A stretch of DNA of 64,000 bases, taken from the NCBI GenBank assembly GCA_028710895.1, contig JAQTTH010000012.1, positions 1 through 64,000 on the forward strand, given 5' to 3'. Positions 16,348 through 25,149 of the stretch are shown here, piece by piece. The position numbers were made by a program, and so were the translations under genes. Numbering within the stretch: position 1 is the stretch's first letter; the number at the start of each line of letters is the position of its first letter. The DNA comes from Paludibacter sp. (GTDB taxonomy: Bacteria > Bacteroidota > Bacteroidia > Bacteroidales > Paludibacteraceae). The notes beneath the pieces were generated by a model that had not been told where the DNA came from, did not search any database, and was given only the letters and a program-made list of their open reading frames with translations.

Positions 16348-17637
16348 CTAGGCTTCTTTATTCATTAGTCCCACTTTATTCAACAACCAGAAAGCTAACG
16401 AAAGTACAACTCCAACAATGGCAGCAAAAGCCATACCTTTCAACTGAACTGTTCCGATACTAATACTGGCGCCACTCACACCCACAACAAAAGTAATGGC
16501 CCCTAATACCATATTGCTGTTCTTACTGAAATCAACTTTCTGCTCCACAAACATGCGGAAACCCTGCACAGCAATAACTCCGTAAAGCAACATAGTAATA
16601 CCACCCATAACTGGTGTTGGAATAGTTGATATAGCAGCTGAAACCTTTCCAATACACGAGAAAGCAATAGCAAAAAGAGCTGCTCCACGAATAACCCAAA
16701 CGGAATAAACACGTGTAATAGCCATAACTCCAATATTCTCTCCATAAGTTGTATTGGGAGGTGAACCGGCAAAACCCGAAAGGATATTGCTCAATCCGTC
16801 ACCAAGCAAAGATCGGTGCAAACCGGGATCTTTCATCAGGTCGGTATCTGTAATTTTTCCGGTAACGATTAAATGACTAATGTGCTCAGCCAAAACAACG
16901 ATACAAGCTGGTGCAATAATGATAATTGCATTCCAATCTAAAACAGGCGACTGAAATTGTGGTAAAGCAAACCAGGCCGCATTACCAATCGTTGTTGTAT
17001 CAATCATACCCATAAAAAAAGCAAGAATATAACCTGAAATGGCAGCTATAAGTATCGGAATAACCTGAAGAAAGCCTTTGAATAATACTGAACCAACGAT
17101 ACCTACAAACAAGGTAAACATAGAAACAATCAGCACATTAGGCGAAACAACGAAGGGTTGAACTATTTGTCCCACTGCTGTTGGCCAGGGAGCCAACCCT
17201 GCTTGCTGAGCTGCAACAGGTGCAAGTTCAAGTCCAATGATAGCAACAACCGCTCCCATTACAGCTGGTGGCATTACAATGTCTATCCAGGCAATGCCCC
17301 ATTTTTTTACCACAAACGAAATTAGGACGAAAAATAATCCAAAGAAAATAAAGCCGGATTGAGCATGACTAAATCCACCCGATGTTGCAGTAATGAGCAA
17401 TACTGGTGCTATAAAAGCAAAACTTGATCCAAGATACGCAGGAATCCCTCCTTTTGTAATCCACGAATATAACAAGGTACCAACACCATTCATCAATAAA
17501 GCAATAGCAGGATTTACTCCCAACAAGATTGGAACTAAAATAGTTGCTCCAAACATGGCAGTTAAATGCTGAAAACTAAGAGGTAAACTCTCTAAAAAAG
17601 GTAATTTTTCATGAATTCCAATGGTGCGTCTTGCCAT
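16348..17637 (-). CDS. uraA: Uracil/xanthine permease family transporter
   Basis: A 429-residue inner-membrane transporter of the nucleobase-cation symporter-2 (UraA/UapA) family, with about 12-14 hydrophobic segments. Family features are the FGATILVPILLG region in helix 1, the IGLELAPVA segment, VVLAEHISHL, and the conserved GLSNILSGFAGSPPNTTYGENIG near residue 290, which is close to the E. coli UraA pattern. Uracil is the likeliest substrate. The gene is monocistronic: a promoter element lies at 17689-17696 and the shared terminator is downstream. Confidence 0.92.
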   Translation of the reverse strand: MARRTIGIHEKLPFLESLPLSFQHLTAMFGATILVPILLGVNPAIALLMNGVGTLLYSWITKGGIPAYLGSSFAFIAPVLLITATSGGFSHAQSGFIFFGLFFVLISFVVKKWGIAWIDIVMPPAVMGAVVAIIGLELAPVAAQQAGLAPWPTAVGQIVQPFVVSPNVLIVSMFTLFVGIVGSVLFKGFLQVIPILIAAISGYILAFFMGMIDTTTIGNAAWFALPQFQSPVLDWNAIIIIAPACIVVLAEHISHLIVTGKITDTDLMKDPGLHRSLLGDGLSNILSGFAGSPPNTTYGENIGVMAITRVYSVWVIRGAALFAIAFSCIGKVSAAISTIPTPVMGGITMLLYGVIAVQGFRMFVEQKVDFSKNSNMVLGAITFVVGVSGASISIGTVQLKGMAFAAIVGVVLSLAFWLLNKVGLMNKEA

Positions 17638-17688
17638 AAATTTTAAATTTAAGATGATTATATGAATTGAATATTTTTCAATCGCTCA

Positions 17689-17696
17689 CAAAAATA
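17689..17696 (-). promoter_or_regulatory. Promoter -7 element of the uracil permease gene
   Basis: The minus strand reads TATTTTTG, an exact match 51 bp upstream of the start codon. The rest of the 180-bp gap (17638-17818) is A+T-rich with no other feature seen. Confidence 0.5.
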
Positions 17697-17818
17697 TGAA
17701 TATAAGCTGAGTTTTGAAAGGACAATATGCCTATAATAGTATTTTTATGCTTTTATTTCTATTAAAATACAAAACCAAACTCTTGCTCGAATTAAAACAA
17801 GGTGGCTCATACAACATA

Positions 17819-18808
17819 TTACCCTCCTGTTTTAATCAATTTGGGTTTTGTATAAATATAGTCGACAAGACCATCGCCACTGATAAAATGCAATTTTGCA
17901 TTAAGAGGGCTAAGCGAAACATAGGTAAAACCCAACGTGCTTATCGAATAAATTGTGTGAACATTCCCCGAAATAGGACGAGGAGATCCACCTGTACCTG
18001 TTACTATATAATCGGTATATTGACTTATGTCTTTTGCATGTTCGAAATCATGATCGTGACCACAAATATAAAAGTCTACTTTATATTCATCGAAAAGCGG
18101 TTTTATCAACTTTTTCATTTCGTAGGTATCGCCATGAAAAGTACTGGCAGAATATACCGGATGGTGACCTGTAACAAAAATCCATTGTTCAGTAGATTCT
18201 GCTAAAACTTTTTTCAGCCATCGATATTGAGGAATAGAATCTATTTTAGTTGTGTCGGCAAGGCTTTGATAATTTTCAATTAAGCCTTGTGTATCAAGCA
18301 CAATAAAACGGGCAGCACTACTTGAGTTTATTCTCCGAACGAAAGTATAGTATAACGACGGCATTTGCCAGTTCTTATTTATTTTAGAATATTCCACCTG
18401 AGCCTGAGGGTTTCCGTAATGATCATGGTTGCCCAAGGCAGGATGCCATGGAACATTCAGCGATGTATCATTATAAACATTCTCATAATTATCAAACCAC
18501 AATGAATCATTGACACTATCAACACCTGCAATTTGAAAATTATCGCCACAGGTCAGAATAAAATTTAATCCAACAAGTTTTGAAACCTGAGCCATTTCGT
18601 TAGCAACCTTTCGTTGATTATCACTTCCGCTAAATCCCCAATCGCTCAACACAAAAAAGTGAATTGTGCCATTGCTATTTCGACTCAAAGATTGATACGA
18701 ATTTGAATAATTATAATTTGTTGGTTGAAAGTCCTCGCATGCTGACAAAATTAAAATCAGAACAGCAAACAAGAACGGATATATAAATCTAAACGGATTT
18801 GAATTCAT
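17819..18808 (-). CDS. Lipoprotein metallophosphoesterase (purple acid phosphatase-like)
   Basis: A 329-residue envelope lipoprotein with a calcineurin-like phosphoesterase domain. The signal ends in the lipobox LILSAC. Dinuclear-metal motifs are present in order: LSDWGFSG, CGDNFQ, GNHDHYG, VTGHHPVYS and CGHDHDFEH. The set resembles acid phosphatases of the tartrate-resistant/purple type, so it may release phosphate from organic phosphates outside the cell. The frame is open 15 codons further upstream into mpg, but the start before the lipoprotein signal leaves a normal 17-bp gap. Confidence 0.88.
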   Translation of the reverse strand: MNSNPFRFIYPFLFAVLILILSACEDFQPTNYNYSNSYQSLSRNSNGTIHFFVLSDWGFSGSDNQRKVANEMAQVSKLVGLNFILTCGDNFQIAGVDSVNDSLWFDNYENVYNDTSLNVPWHPALGNHDHYGNPQAQVEYSKINKNWQMPSLYYTFVRRINSSSAARFIVLDTQGLIENYQSLADTTKIDSIPQYRWLKKVLAESTEQWIFVTGHHPVYSASTFHGDTYEMKKLIKPLFDEYKVDFYICGHDHDFEHAKDISQYTDYIVTGTGGSPRPISGNVHTIYSISTLGFTYVSLSPLNAKLHFISGDGLVDYIYTKPKLIKTGG

Positions 18809-18825
18809 ATTATATCTTGATTTAA

Positions 18826-19341
18826 TTAGTACCGATTCAGAATAAATCTCCATGGTTTATCCCTCCACTCCTCACCGGCATAGTCAATTCCTACGCGTGG
18901 AGCGGTTTTGAAATCCAATATCTCAGGTGCATCTTCAATCCAGATACGATTAGAAGTCAGAAAGCTTTCTCCATAAAAGCTCTTATCCATTTTTAGTTCG
19001 CGACCCACCTTACCCGAACCAACAATATTGTTTATTCCTCTTATCAATATTGCTTGCGGTTCATTTTCGTGCCCGGTAACCACATTAAGCATCCAATACA
19101 TACCGTAAATAAGATATACATAAACACAACCGCCCTCGGCAAACATTACTTCGGTACGAGTCGTCCGACCCTTACTCGCATGGCACGCTTTATCTATTTC
19201 GCCCAAATAAGCTTCGGTTTCCGAAATACAATATCGGCTTATTGTACCATCATCCCAAACACGAACAAGCGTTTTCCCCAATAATTTTGGAGCAACCGTG
19301 ACAGCATCATTCAAATAAAATTCCAAACTTAATCGTGACAT
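18826..19341 (-). CDS. mpg: 3-methyladenine DNA glycosylase (AAG/MPG family)
   Basis: A base-excision repair enzyme that removes alkylated purines such as 3-methyladenine. The 171-residue protein shows the family motifs ETEAYLG with the catalytic Glu near residue 41, DKACHASKGRTTR, and YVYLIYGMYWMLNVV. It is shorter than the usual 190-200 residues and ends at RFILNRY, so the C-terminal part is trimmed but the catalytic core looks complete. It is the first gene of a two-gene operon with the phosphoesterase. Confidence 0.9.
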   Translation of the reverse strand: MSRLSLEFYLNDAVTVAPKLLGKTLVRVWDDGTISRYCISETEAYLGEIDKACHASKGRTTRTEVMFAEGGCVYVYLIYGMYWMLNVVTGHENEPQAILIRGINNIVGSGKVGRELKMDKSFYGESFLTSNRIWIEDAPEILDFKTAPRVGIDYAGEEWRDKPWRFILNRY

Positions 19342-19386
19342 ATATAATAAATAAACAACTGAAAATACGGACAGATTTCAAAATTA

Positions 19387-19394
19387 CAAATATA
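19387..19394 (-). promoter_or_regulatory. Promoter -7 element of mpg
   Basis: The minus strand reads TATATTTG, an exact consensus match 45 bp before the mpg start. No -33 match was seen. Confidence 0.4.
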
Positions 19395-19462
19395 CATAAA
19401 TAGAACGAATTAGCACAGATTTTGAGACAATGTGCACCACTCAAAAAAAAAGTTCTCAACTA

Positions 19463-19493
19463 TTTGGTAATCCAAAGAAAAACAGTATTTTTG
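19463..19493 (+). promoter_or_regulatory. Promoter of rplM-rpsI (-33 and -7)
   Basis: TTTG at 19463-19466 and TATTTTTG at 19486-19493 are both exact Bacteroidota consensus elements, with a 19-bp spacer. The transcript would begin near 19500 and have a leader of about 130 nt before the GTG start of rplM, long enough to hold a control element. Confidence 0.75.
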
Positions 19494-19632
19494 CAGTCCG
19501 TTTATTATCACAGTGTAATAGTCTGTTTTTGATTCGTGTAAATATCCTATTTTGTGCCGATTAGCCTCCTCAACATAGCGATTGAAACTTAATGAAACGA
19601 CTGAATTATTAATTAAAAAACATTTTTAAAAA

Positions 19633-20088
19633 GTGGATACGTTAAGTTATAAAACCATTTCTGCCAACAAAGCTACAGCGCAGAAAGAATGGGTAGTTGT
19701 GGATGCTACCGATTTGGTATTGGGACGTATGGGTTCAAAAGTTGCTAAACTTTTGCGCGGAAAATACAAACCAAGTTTTACTCCTCACGTTGATTGTGGT
19801 GATAATGTGATCATTATCAATGCAGCCAAAGTTCAATTAACCGGTAACAAATGGAACGACCGCATTTACCTTAGCCACACTGGCTATCCGGGCGGACAAC
19901 GTGAAATTACACCAGCTAAATTGATGGAAAAAAGTCCTGAAAAATTGCTTAAGAAAGTAGTAAAAGGGATGTTGCCTAAAAACCGTTTAGGAGCTCAACT
20001 GTTGGGTAACTTGTATATTTTCGAAGGTTCGGAACACAACATGCAAGCACAACAACCAAAACAAATCGATTTAAACTCACTTAAATAA
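19633..20088 (+). CDS. rplM: 50S ribosomal protein L13
   Basis: An early-assembling large-subunit protein (uL13). The 151 residues show WVVVDATDLVLGRMGSKVAK near residue 19, the central DNVIIINAAKVQLTGNK, and KMLPKNRLG-type sequence (VKGMLPKNRLGAQLL) near 115. The start is GTG: the N-terminus MDTLSYKTISANKAT fits the Bacteroidales protein and no in-frame ATG lies nearby upstream. rpsI follows 5 bp after the stop, the usual pairing. Confidence 0.97.
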   Translation: MDTLSYKTISANKATAQKEWVVVDATDLVLGRMGSKVAKLLRGKYKPSFTPHVDCGDNVIIINAAKVQLTGNKWNDRIYLSHTGYPGGQREITPAKLMEKSPEKLLKKVVKGMLPKNRLGAQLLGNLYIFEGSEHNMQAQQPKQIDLNSLK

Positions 20089-20093
20089 TCAGT

Positions 20094-20480
20094 ATGGAAG
20101 TAATAAATGCCTTAGGAAGAAGAAAAGCGGCTGTTGCTCGTGTTTTCGTAAGCGAAGGAAGCGGACAAATTACCATCAATAAACGCGATATAAATGTATA
20201 TTTCCCATCACCTATTTTACAATATGTGGTAAAACAACCTCTTACAAAATTAGGAGTTGTTGAAAAATACGACATTAAAGTAAATCTTGATGGTGGTGGT
20301 TTCAAAGGACAAGCTGAAGCATTGCGCTTGGCTATTGCCCGTGCTTTAGTAAAAATCAACGCTGAAGACAAACCGGCTCTTAAATCGGAAGGATTCATGA
20401 CTCGCGACCCACGTGAAGTGGAACGTAAGAAACCAGGTCAACCGAAAGCTCGTAAGAGATTCCAGTTCTCAAAACGTTAA
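20094..20480 (+). CDS. rpsI: 30S ribosomal protein S9
   Basis: Small-subunit protein uS9, whose C-terminal tail contacts tRNA in the P site. The 128 residues include NALGRRKAAVARVF at the N-terminus, GGGFKGQAEALRLAIARAL near 64, LKSEGFMTRDPREVERKK near 98, and the expected ending RKRFQFSKR. It is cotranscribed with rplM. Confidence 0.97.
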   Translation: MEVINALGRRKAAVARVFVSEGSGQITINKRDINVYFPSPILQYVVKQPLTKLGVVEKYDIKVNLDGGGFKGQAEALRLAIARALVKINAEDKPALKSEGFMTRDPREVERKKPGQPKARKRFQFSKR

Positions 20481-20580
20481 TATTCATTTACCATTTCATT
20501 ATTTACCATTTACTATTTTACGGTGTGCATAAATTTGCCAATCGTAAATTGTAAATGAATAAATCGTAAATGATTTTGGT
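20481..20580. repeat. Imperfect long inverted repeat of the word GTAAATG
   Basis: The left half (20481-20520) contains repeated ATTTACCATTT-type words. The right half (20540-20580) contains the same words in inverted form (GTAAATTGTAAATGAATAAA). ATTCATTTAC near the left end pairs exactly with GTAAATGAAT on the right. Folded, the arms give a stem of about 30 bp with mismatches, just after rpsI. Confidence 0.6.
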
Positions 20581-20590
20581 TTAGTATCTA

Positions 20591-20633
20591 AATTGTCGAG
20601 ACTCATAGTACACTGGATGACTACCCGGCAATT
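20591..20633 (+). promoter_or_regulatory. Candidate structured leader of rpsB
   Basis: AATTGTCG (20591-20598) pairs with CGGCAATT (20626-20633) to close a 27-nt interior, 39 bp before the rpsB start. Autogenous S2-binding leaders are known before rpsB in other bacteria. This one is inferred only from position and pairing. Confidence 0.35.
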
Positions 20634-20671
20634 GAACATTACAGAAAGTAAACAAAATTAAAACAACAAAA

Positions 20672-21505
20672 ATGTCTAGAACAAATTTCGAAGAATTATT
20701 AGAAGCTGGTTGCCACTTTGGTCACTTGAAACGCAAATGGAATCCTGCTATGGCTCCTTATATTTTTATGGAGCGTAACGACATTCATATTATCGACTTG
20801 CACAAAACAGTCGTTAAAATTGATGAAGCAGCTGCTGCATTGAAACAAATTGCAAAATCAGGTCGCAAAATCTTGTTTGTTGCAACAAAAAAACAAGCAA
20901 AAGACGTTGTAGCTGACAAAGCAACTGCTGTAGGAATGCCATACATTACAGAACGTTGGGCTGGTGGTATGTTAACCAACTTCCCTACTATCCGTAAAGC
21001 GGTTAAGAAAATGACTACTATTGACAAAATGGCTACCGATGGTACTTTTGACAATATTTCAAAACGCGAAAAACTTCAAATTACTCGTCAACGCGAGAAA
21101 TTGGAAAAGAACTTAGGTTCTATCGCTGATTTGACTCGTCTTCCTTCAGCTCTTTTCATTGTAGACGTAATGAAAGAACACATTGCTGTATTGGAAGCTC
21201 AACGTTTGGGTATACCTGTATTTGCAATTGTGGATACTAACTCAAATCCAAACGGAATTGATTTCGTAATTCCTGCAAATGACGATGCTACAAAATCAGT
21301 AGACGTAATTTTGGGAGCAATGGTTGCTGCAATTCAAGAAGGTCTTGAAGAACGCAAAGTAGAAAAAGTTGATACTGAAGCTGCTGAAGCACCTGTTGCA
21401 AAAGAAAAGAAATCAAGAGTTACAAAAAGACCAAGAACTCAGAAAGAAGATGAAGAAGCGTTAAATGCTAACGTTGCAATTAAATTCATCAAAGAAGAAG
21501 AATAA
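20672..21505 (+). CDS. rpsB: 30S ribosomal protein S2
   Basis: Small-subunit protein uS2, needed for S1 binding. The N-terminal signature LLEAGCHFGHLKRKWNPAM, the central ITERWAGGMLTNF near residue 91, and PSALFIVDVMKEHIAVLEA are present. At 277 residues it carries a charged C-terminal tail rich in K, E and R (residues 230-277), longer than E. coli S2 but usual for Bacteroidota. tsf follows after a gap that holds a terminator. Confidence 0.97.
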   Translation: MSRTNFEELLEAGCHFGHLKRKWNPAMAPYIFMERNDIHIIDLHKTVVKIDEAAAALKQIAKSGRKILFVATKKQAKDVVADKATAVGMPYITERWAGGMLTNFPTIRKAVKKMTTIDKMATDGTFDNISKREKLQITRQREKLEKNLGSIADLTRLPSALFIVDVMKEHIAVLEAQRLGIPVFAIVDTNSNPNGIDFVIPANDDATKSVDVILGAMVAAIQEGLEERKVEKVDTEAAEAPVAKEKKSRVTKRPRTQKEDEEALNANVAIKFIKEEE

Positions 21506-21545
21506 GATTCATTGACGATTGAATCATTTACAATTGACGATTAAA
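21506..21545. repeat. Short-word repeat (ATTGACGATT) downstream of rpsB
   Basis: ATTGACGATTGAATCATTTA is followed by ACAATTGACGATTAAACG, two copies of the word ATTGACGATT 22 bp apart with a TTTAC word between them. It resembles the rpsI-rpsB element in style and sits at the same relative place, just after a ribosomal protein gene. Confidence 0.45.
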
Positions 21546-21590
21546 CGTAAAAGTAATTTGATTTTTTCTCAGAACTTTTCAAATAAATAA

Positions 21591-21640
21591 AACGAGTTAC
21601 GAGATCTAAATATATTTTTAGCTTGTAACTCGTTTTTCTT
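21591..21640 (+). terminator. Terminator between rpsB and tsf
   Basis: AACGAGTTAC (21591-21600) pairs exactly with GTAACTCGTT (21625-21634) and is followed by a T-run. The 24-nt loop holds a small CTAAA/TTTAG pairing. It would separate or attenuate tsf transcription from rpsB. Confidence 0.75.
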
Positions 21641-21676
21641 GAAAACACAAAAACAAAACATTAAAATATTACAATT

Positions 21677-22675
21677 ATGGCAGTAACAATGGCAGAAATT
21701 TCAAAATTGCGCACCATGACAGGTGCCGGTATGATGGATTGCAAAAATGCACTTACAGAAGCCGCTGGCGATTTTGACAAAGCAATTGAAATTATTCGTA
21801 AAAAAGGACAAGCAACAGCAGCAAAACGTAGCGATCGCGAAGCTTCAGAAGGTTGTGTATTAGGTGCAGCTGTTGAAGGTTTTGCAGCCCTTATTGCATT
21901 AAAATGTGAAACTGACTTCGTAGCTAAAAACGCTGATTTTATAGCTCTAACAAAATCAATACTTGATACAGCTATGGCTGCTAAAGCAAAATCGATCGAC
22001 GAAGTTAAATCTCTGGCAATTGATGGTCGTACAGTAGCTGAACTTGTTACCGATCGTTCGGGAGTAACCGGTGAAAAAATGGAACTCGACTATTACGAAT
22101 TTGTAGAAGGTGGTTCTGCAGCAGCATACATTCACCCCGGAAACAAGTTGGTTAGTTTAGTTGCCTTTGCTGAAAAAGATGCAGAGTACGAAACCCTTCG
22201 CGGCGTAGCAATGCACATTGCAGCAATGTCACCGGTAGCTATTGATGAAGCCGCTATACCTCAAAAAATAAAAGATAACGAGCTGGCTGTGGCTATCGAA
22301 AAAACCAAAATAGAACTTGTTGCAAAGGAAGTTGAAGTAGCATTGAAAAAAGCGGGAATTAACCCTGCTCATGTTGATAGTGAAGACCATATTGAATCAA
22401 ATATGTCAAAAGGCTGGATCACAGCAGAAGATGCAGCAAAAGCCCGCGAAATAAAAACAGCGGTCATTGCAGAAAAATCAGCGAGTTTACCTGAACAGAA
22501 AGTAAACAGTATTGCCGCTGGACGTATGGCAAAATTCTACAAAGAATATACCCTTTTAGAACAAAAATACGAAGGAGGCGGTGAAGAAGCAGGAAAAATA
22601 ACAGTAAAAGAACTGCTTGTAAAAAAACATTTCACCTGTGTTGCATTTAAACGTGTTACATTGAATCAGGAATAA
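21677..22675 (+). CDS. tsf: Translation elongation factor Ts
   Basis: The guanine-nucleotide exchange factor for EF-Tu. The N-terminal UBA-like region has EISKLRTMTGAGMMDCKNAL and the dimerisation/core region ALKCETDFVAKNADF near residue 75, the classic TDFVA motif. The protein is 332 residues, longer than E. coli Ts (283) but normal for Bacteroidales, with a second copy-like core and the ending FTCVAFKRV. It starts 36 bp after the terminator and has no obvious promoter of its own. Confidence 0.96.
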   Translation: MAVTMAEISKLRTMTGAGMMDCKNALTEAAGDFDKAIEIIRKKGQATAAKRSDREASEGCVLGAAVEGFAALIALKCETDFVAKNADFIALTKSILDTAMAAKAKSIDEVKSLAIDGRTVAELVTDRSGVTGEKMELDYYEFVEGGSAAAYIHPGNKLVSLVAFAEKDAEYETLRGVAMHIAAMSPVAIDEAAIPQKIKDNELAVAIEKTKIELVAKEVEVALKKAGINPAHVDSEDHIESNMSKGWITAEDAAKAREIKTAVIAEKSASLPEQKVNSIAAGRMAKFYKEYTLLEQKYEGGGEEAGKITVKELLVKKHFTCVAFKRVTLNQE

Positions 22676-22695
22676 GAATTCAATAAATATTGTAG

Positions 22696-22730
22696 AAACA
22701 CCTCCCGATAAGAATCGAGAGGTGTTTTTG
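22696..22730 (+). terminator. Terminator of tsf
   Basis: AAACACCTC (22696-22704) pairs with GAGGTGTTT (22719-22727), followed by TTG. The loop is 14 nt. Confidence 0.8.
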
Positions 22731-22766
22731 TTTATGGCTATATGCCTATATCTCGACAAAATGTAC

Positions 22767-22774
22767 TATTTTTG
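22767..22774 (+). promoter_or_regulatory. Promoter -7 element of gltX
   Basis: TATTTTTG is an exact consensus match 59 bp before the gltX start. No -33 match was seen. Confidence 0.5.
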
Positions 22775-22833
22775 CAAATTAAATCGAATATCATCTTGAT
22801 TTCAATTGCCGATAAAATTATCAATTTAAAAGA

Positions 22834-24354
22834 ATGAGAAAAGTAAGAGTGCGCTTTGCACCCAGTCCCACCGGCCCATTACATATTGGCGGCGTTCGTA
22901 CAGCTTTGTACAATTATTTATTTGCAAAAAAACATGACGGAGATATGCTGCTTCGCATTGAGGATACTGACTCTGCACGTTTTGTGCCCGGAGCTGAAGA
23001 TTACATTGTAGAAGCACTAAACTGGTTAGGAATTGATATTGACGAAGGAATTGGTGCAAAAACCGAGGGTAAATATGCTCCGTATCGTCAAAGCGAACGC
23101 AAAGCCATTTACAGAAAATATGTAGATCAACTGCTTGCTGCTAATTTAGCTTATATTGCCTTTGATACACCCACCGAACTTGATGCAAAACGTACGGAAA
23201 TTGCTAATTTTCAGTACGATGCAAGCACACGTGGGTTCATGTCAAATTCCCTGACTTTATCATCCGAAGAAGTACAAACACGTATTGAAGCAGGGGAGCA
23301 ATACGTAGTGCGAATTAAAATTGAACCAAACGAAGATATTAAAGTTCAGGATTTGATTCGCGGAGAGGTGGTTATCAACTCTTCTATTATCGATGACAAA
23401 GTCCTTTTCAAGTCATCTGATGAATTACCAACTTATCACATGGCGAATGTAGTTGATGATTATTTGATGGAAATTTCTCATGTTATTCGTGGCGAGGAAT
23501 GGCTACCTTCTGCCCCACTTCATGTGTTGTTGTATCGTTATTTAGGTTGGACTGAAGTTATGCCTGAATTTGCACATCTTCCATTACTCCTTAAACCTGA
23601 CGGTAATGGGAAATTGAGTAAACGTGATGGTGACCGACTTGGATTTCCCGTCTTTCCACTTAACTGGAAAGATCCCAAAACAGGTGAAACTTCTTCCGGT
23701 TACCGTGAAGCCGGTTATTTCCCGGAAGCAGTTGTAAACTTCCTGTCCTTACTCGGTTGGAATTCCGGCACAGAACAAGAAATCTTTTCGATGCAGGAAC
23801 TGATAGATTTATTCTCACTTGATCGGGTAAGTAAAAGTGGCGCAAAATTCGACTACGAAAAAGGCAAATGGTTCAATCACAAATATCTGCAAAACAAAGA
23901 CAATGATGAGATAGCAGATATTTACCAACGCATTTTAGTACAAAAAGATATTGTTGAAGATTCTGCCAAAGTAACCAAAATTGTTTCCTTGGTAAAAGAA
24001 AGAGCCAACTTTGTCAATGAACTTTGGGGACAATCCAGTTTCTTTTTCGTAGCACCGACCGAATACGATGCTAAAACGATTCAAAAACGCTGGAAGACAG
24101 AAACTCCTACACAACTTACTGAATTAATTGAGGTATTGAAAGATATTAATGATTTCACTCCGGAAAATACGGAAGAAATTGTAAAAGAGTGGATTACCTC
24201 CAAAGAGTATAACCTTGGAGGCATTATGAATGCATTTCGTTTATCAGTAGTTGGTGAACCTAAAGGGCCACATATGTTTGACATTATTACCGTAATTGGC
24301 AAAGATGAAACTATTGAACGAATTCAACGCGCAATAAACACTATAAATATCTAA
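22834..24354 (+). CDS. gltX: Glutamyl-tRNA synthetase
   Basis: Class I synthetase charging tRNA-Glu, and in organisms lacking GlnRS also tRNA-Gln. The HIGH motif appears as [20 protein letters not shown] at residues 10-29 and the KMSKS motif as [12 protein letters not shown] near 258. The 506-residue length is normal, with a helical C-terminal anticodon domain. Six base pairs after its stop begins a methyltransferase gene, so the polysaccharide region may be partly read from the gltX promoter. Confidence 0.97.
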   Translation: MRKVRVRFAPSPTGPLHIGGVRTALYNYLFAKKHDGDMLLRIEDTDSARFVPGAEDYIVEALNWLGIDIDEGIGAKTEGKYAPYRQSERKAIYRKYVDQLLAANLAYIAFDTPTELDAKRTEIANFQYDASTRGFMSNSLTLSSEEVQTRIEAGEQYVVRIKIEPNEDIKVQDLIRGEVVINSSIIDDKVLFKSSDELPTYHMANVVDDYLMEISHVIRGEEWLPSAPLHVLLYRYLGWTEVMPEFAHLPLLLKPDGNGKLSKRDGDRLGFPVFPLNWKDPKTGETSSGYREAGYFPEAVVNFLSLLGWNSGTEQEIFSMQELIDLFSLDRVSKSGAKFDYEKGKWFNHKYLQNKDNDEIADIYQRILVQKDIVEDSAKVTKIVSLVKERANFVNELWGQSSFFFVAPTEYDAKTIQKRWKTETPTQLTELIEVLKDINDFTPENTEEIVKEWITSKEYNLGGIMNAFRLSVVGEPKGPHMFDIITVIGKDETIERIQRAINTINI

Positions 24355-24360
24355 TTTACA

Positions 24361-25146
24361 ATGCAAAAGCGTCACTCCGATCCATTACAATATATAAACG
24401 AACAGATTTATTCTACACAAAAATATATTGTTCCTTTCATTCAGCAAGTCAAACCGATTCAAAGCACTACTCAGGTGCTTGAAATTGGTTGTGGTGAAGC
24501 TGGGAACTTAAAACCTTTTCTTGATTTAGGTTGTAAATGTACCGGAGTAGATTATAGTGTTGGCAAAATTGAAAAAGGCAGAGAGTTTTATTCAACTCAC
24601 AAATTTTCAGAAAACATTAAACTTATTAGTGAGGACATTTACAAAACGAATGACTTTCACTCGCAGTTCGATATAATCATAGTACGTGACGTAATTGAGC
24701 ATATTCATGATCAGGATAAGTTTTTGGGATTAATGAAAGACTTATTGGCACCTAATGGAATTGCATTCTTTGCTTTTCCTCCGTGGCAAAATCCTTTTGG
24801 CGGACATCAACAAATTTGTAACAGCAAAGTGCTTTCGGCATTGCCATATTACCATTTGTTGCCAGTATCTTTGTATAAAGGGGTATTGAAGGTATTCGGT
24901 GAAAGCGAAGGAAAAATCCGTAGTCTATTAGAAATTAAGGAAACGGGAATATCATTAGAGCGTTTCGAAAATTTAATTGCAAAAAACAATTACAAACAAT
25001 TGGTTAGGACTTTGTACTTCATCAATCCTAATTACGAAATAAAGTTTGGTTTAAAACCACGTAGACTAACACCATTATTTGCAAAAATTCCATATCTGAG
25101 AAATTTCCTCACAACTTGTGGTTACTATTTAGTCACTCAAAAATAG
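24361..25146 (+). CDS. SAM-dependent methyltransferase
   Basis: A 261-residue class I methyltransferase. The SAM-binding motif I is VLEIGCGEAGNLKPFLDLG near residue 40, an acidic residue follows at the next strand (CTGVDYS), and motif IV-like IIVRDVIEHIHDQ is near 111. The C-terminal 100 residues carry long hydrophobic and basic segments, suggesting association with the membrane or a lipid-linked sugar. It opens the polysaccharide region, 6 bp after gltX and 3 bp before a glycosyltransferase gene. Confidence 0.85.
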   Translation: MQKRHSDPLQYINEQIYSTQKYIVPFIQQVKPIQSTTQVLEIGCGEAGNLKPFLDLGCKCTGVDYSVGKIEKGREFYSTHKFSENIKLISEDIYKTNDFHSQFDIIIVRDVIEHIHDQDKFLGLMKDLLAPNGIAFFAFPPWQNPFGGHQQICNSKVLSALPYYHLLPVSLYKGVLKVFGESEGKIRSLLEIKETGISLERFENLIAKNNYKQLVRTLYFINPNYEIKFGLKPRRLTPLFAKIPYLRNFLTTCGYYLVTQK

Positions 25147-25149
25147 TCA

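Noticed and set aside
17714-18205. 163-residue open frame opposite the phosphoesterase gene
   Set aside because: The opposite strand has all metallophosphoesterase motifs; this frame shows no domain.
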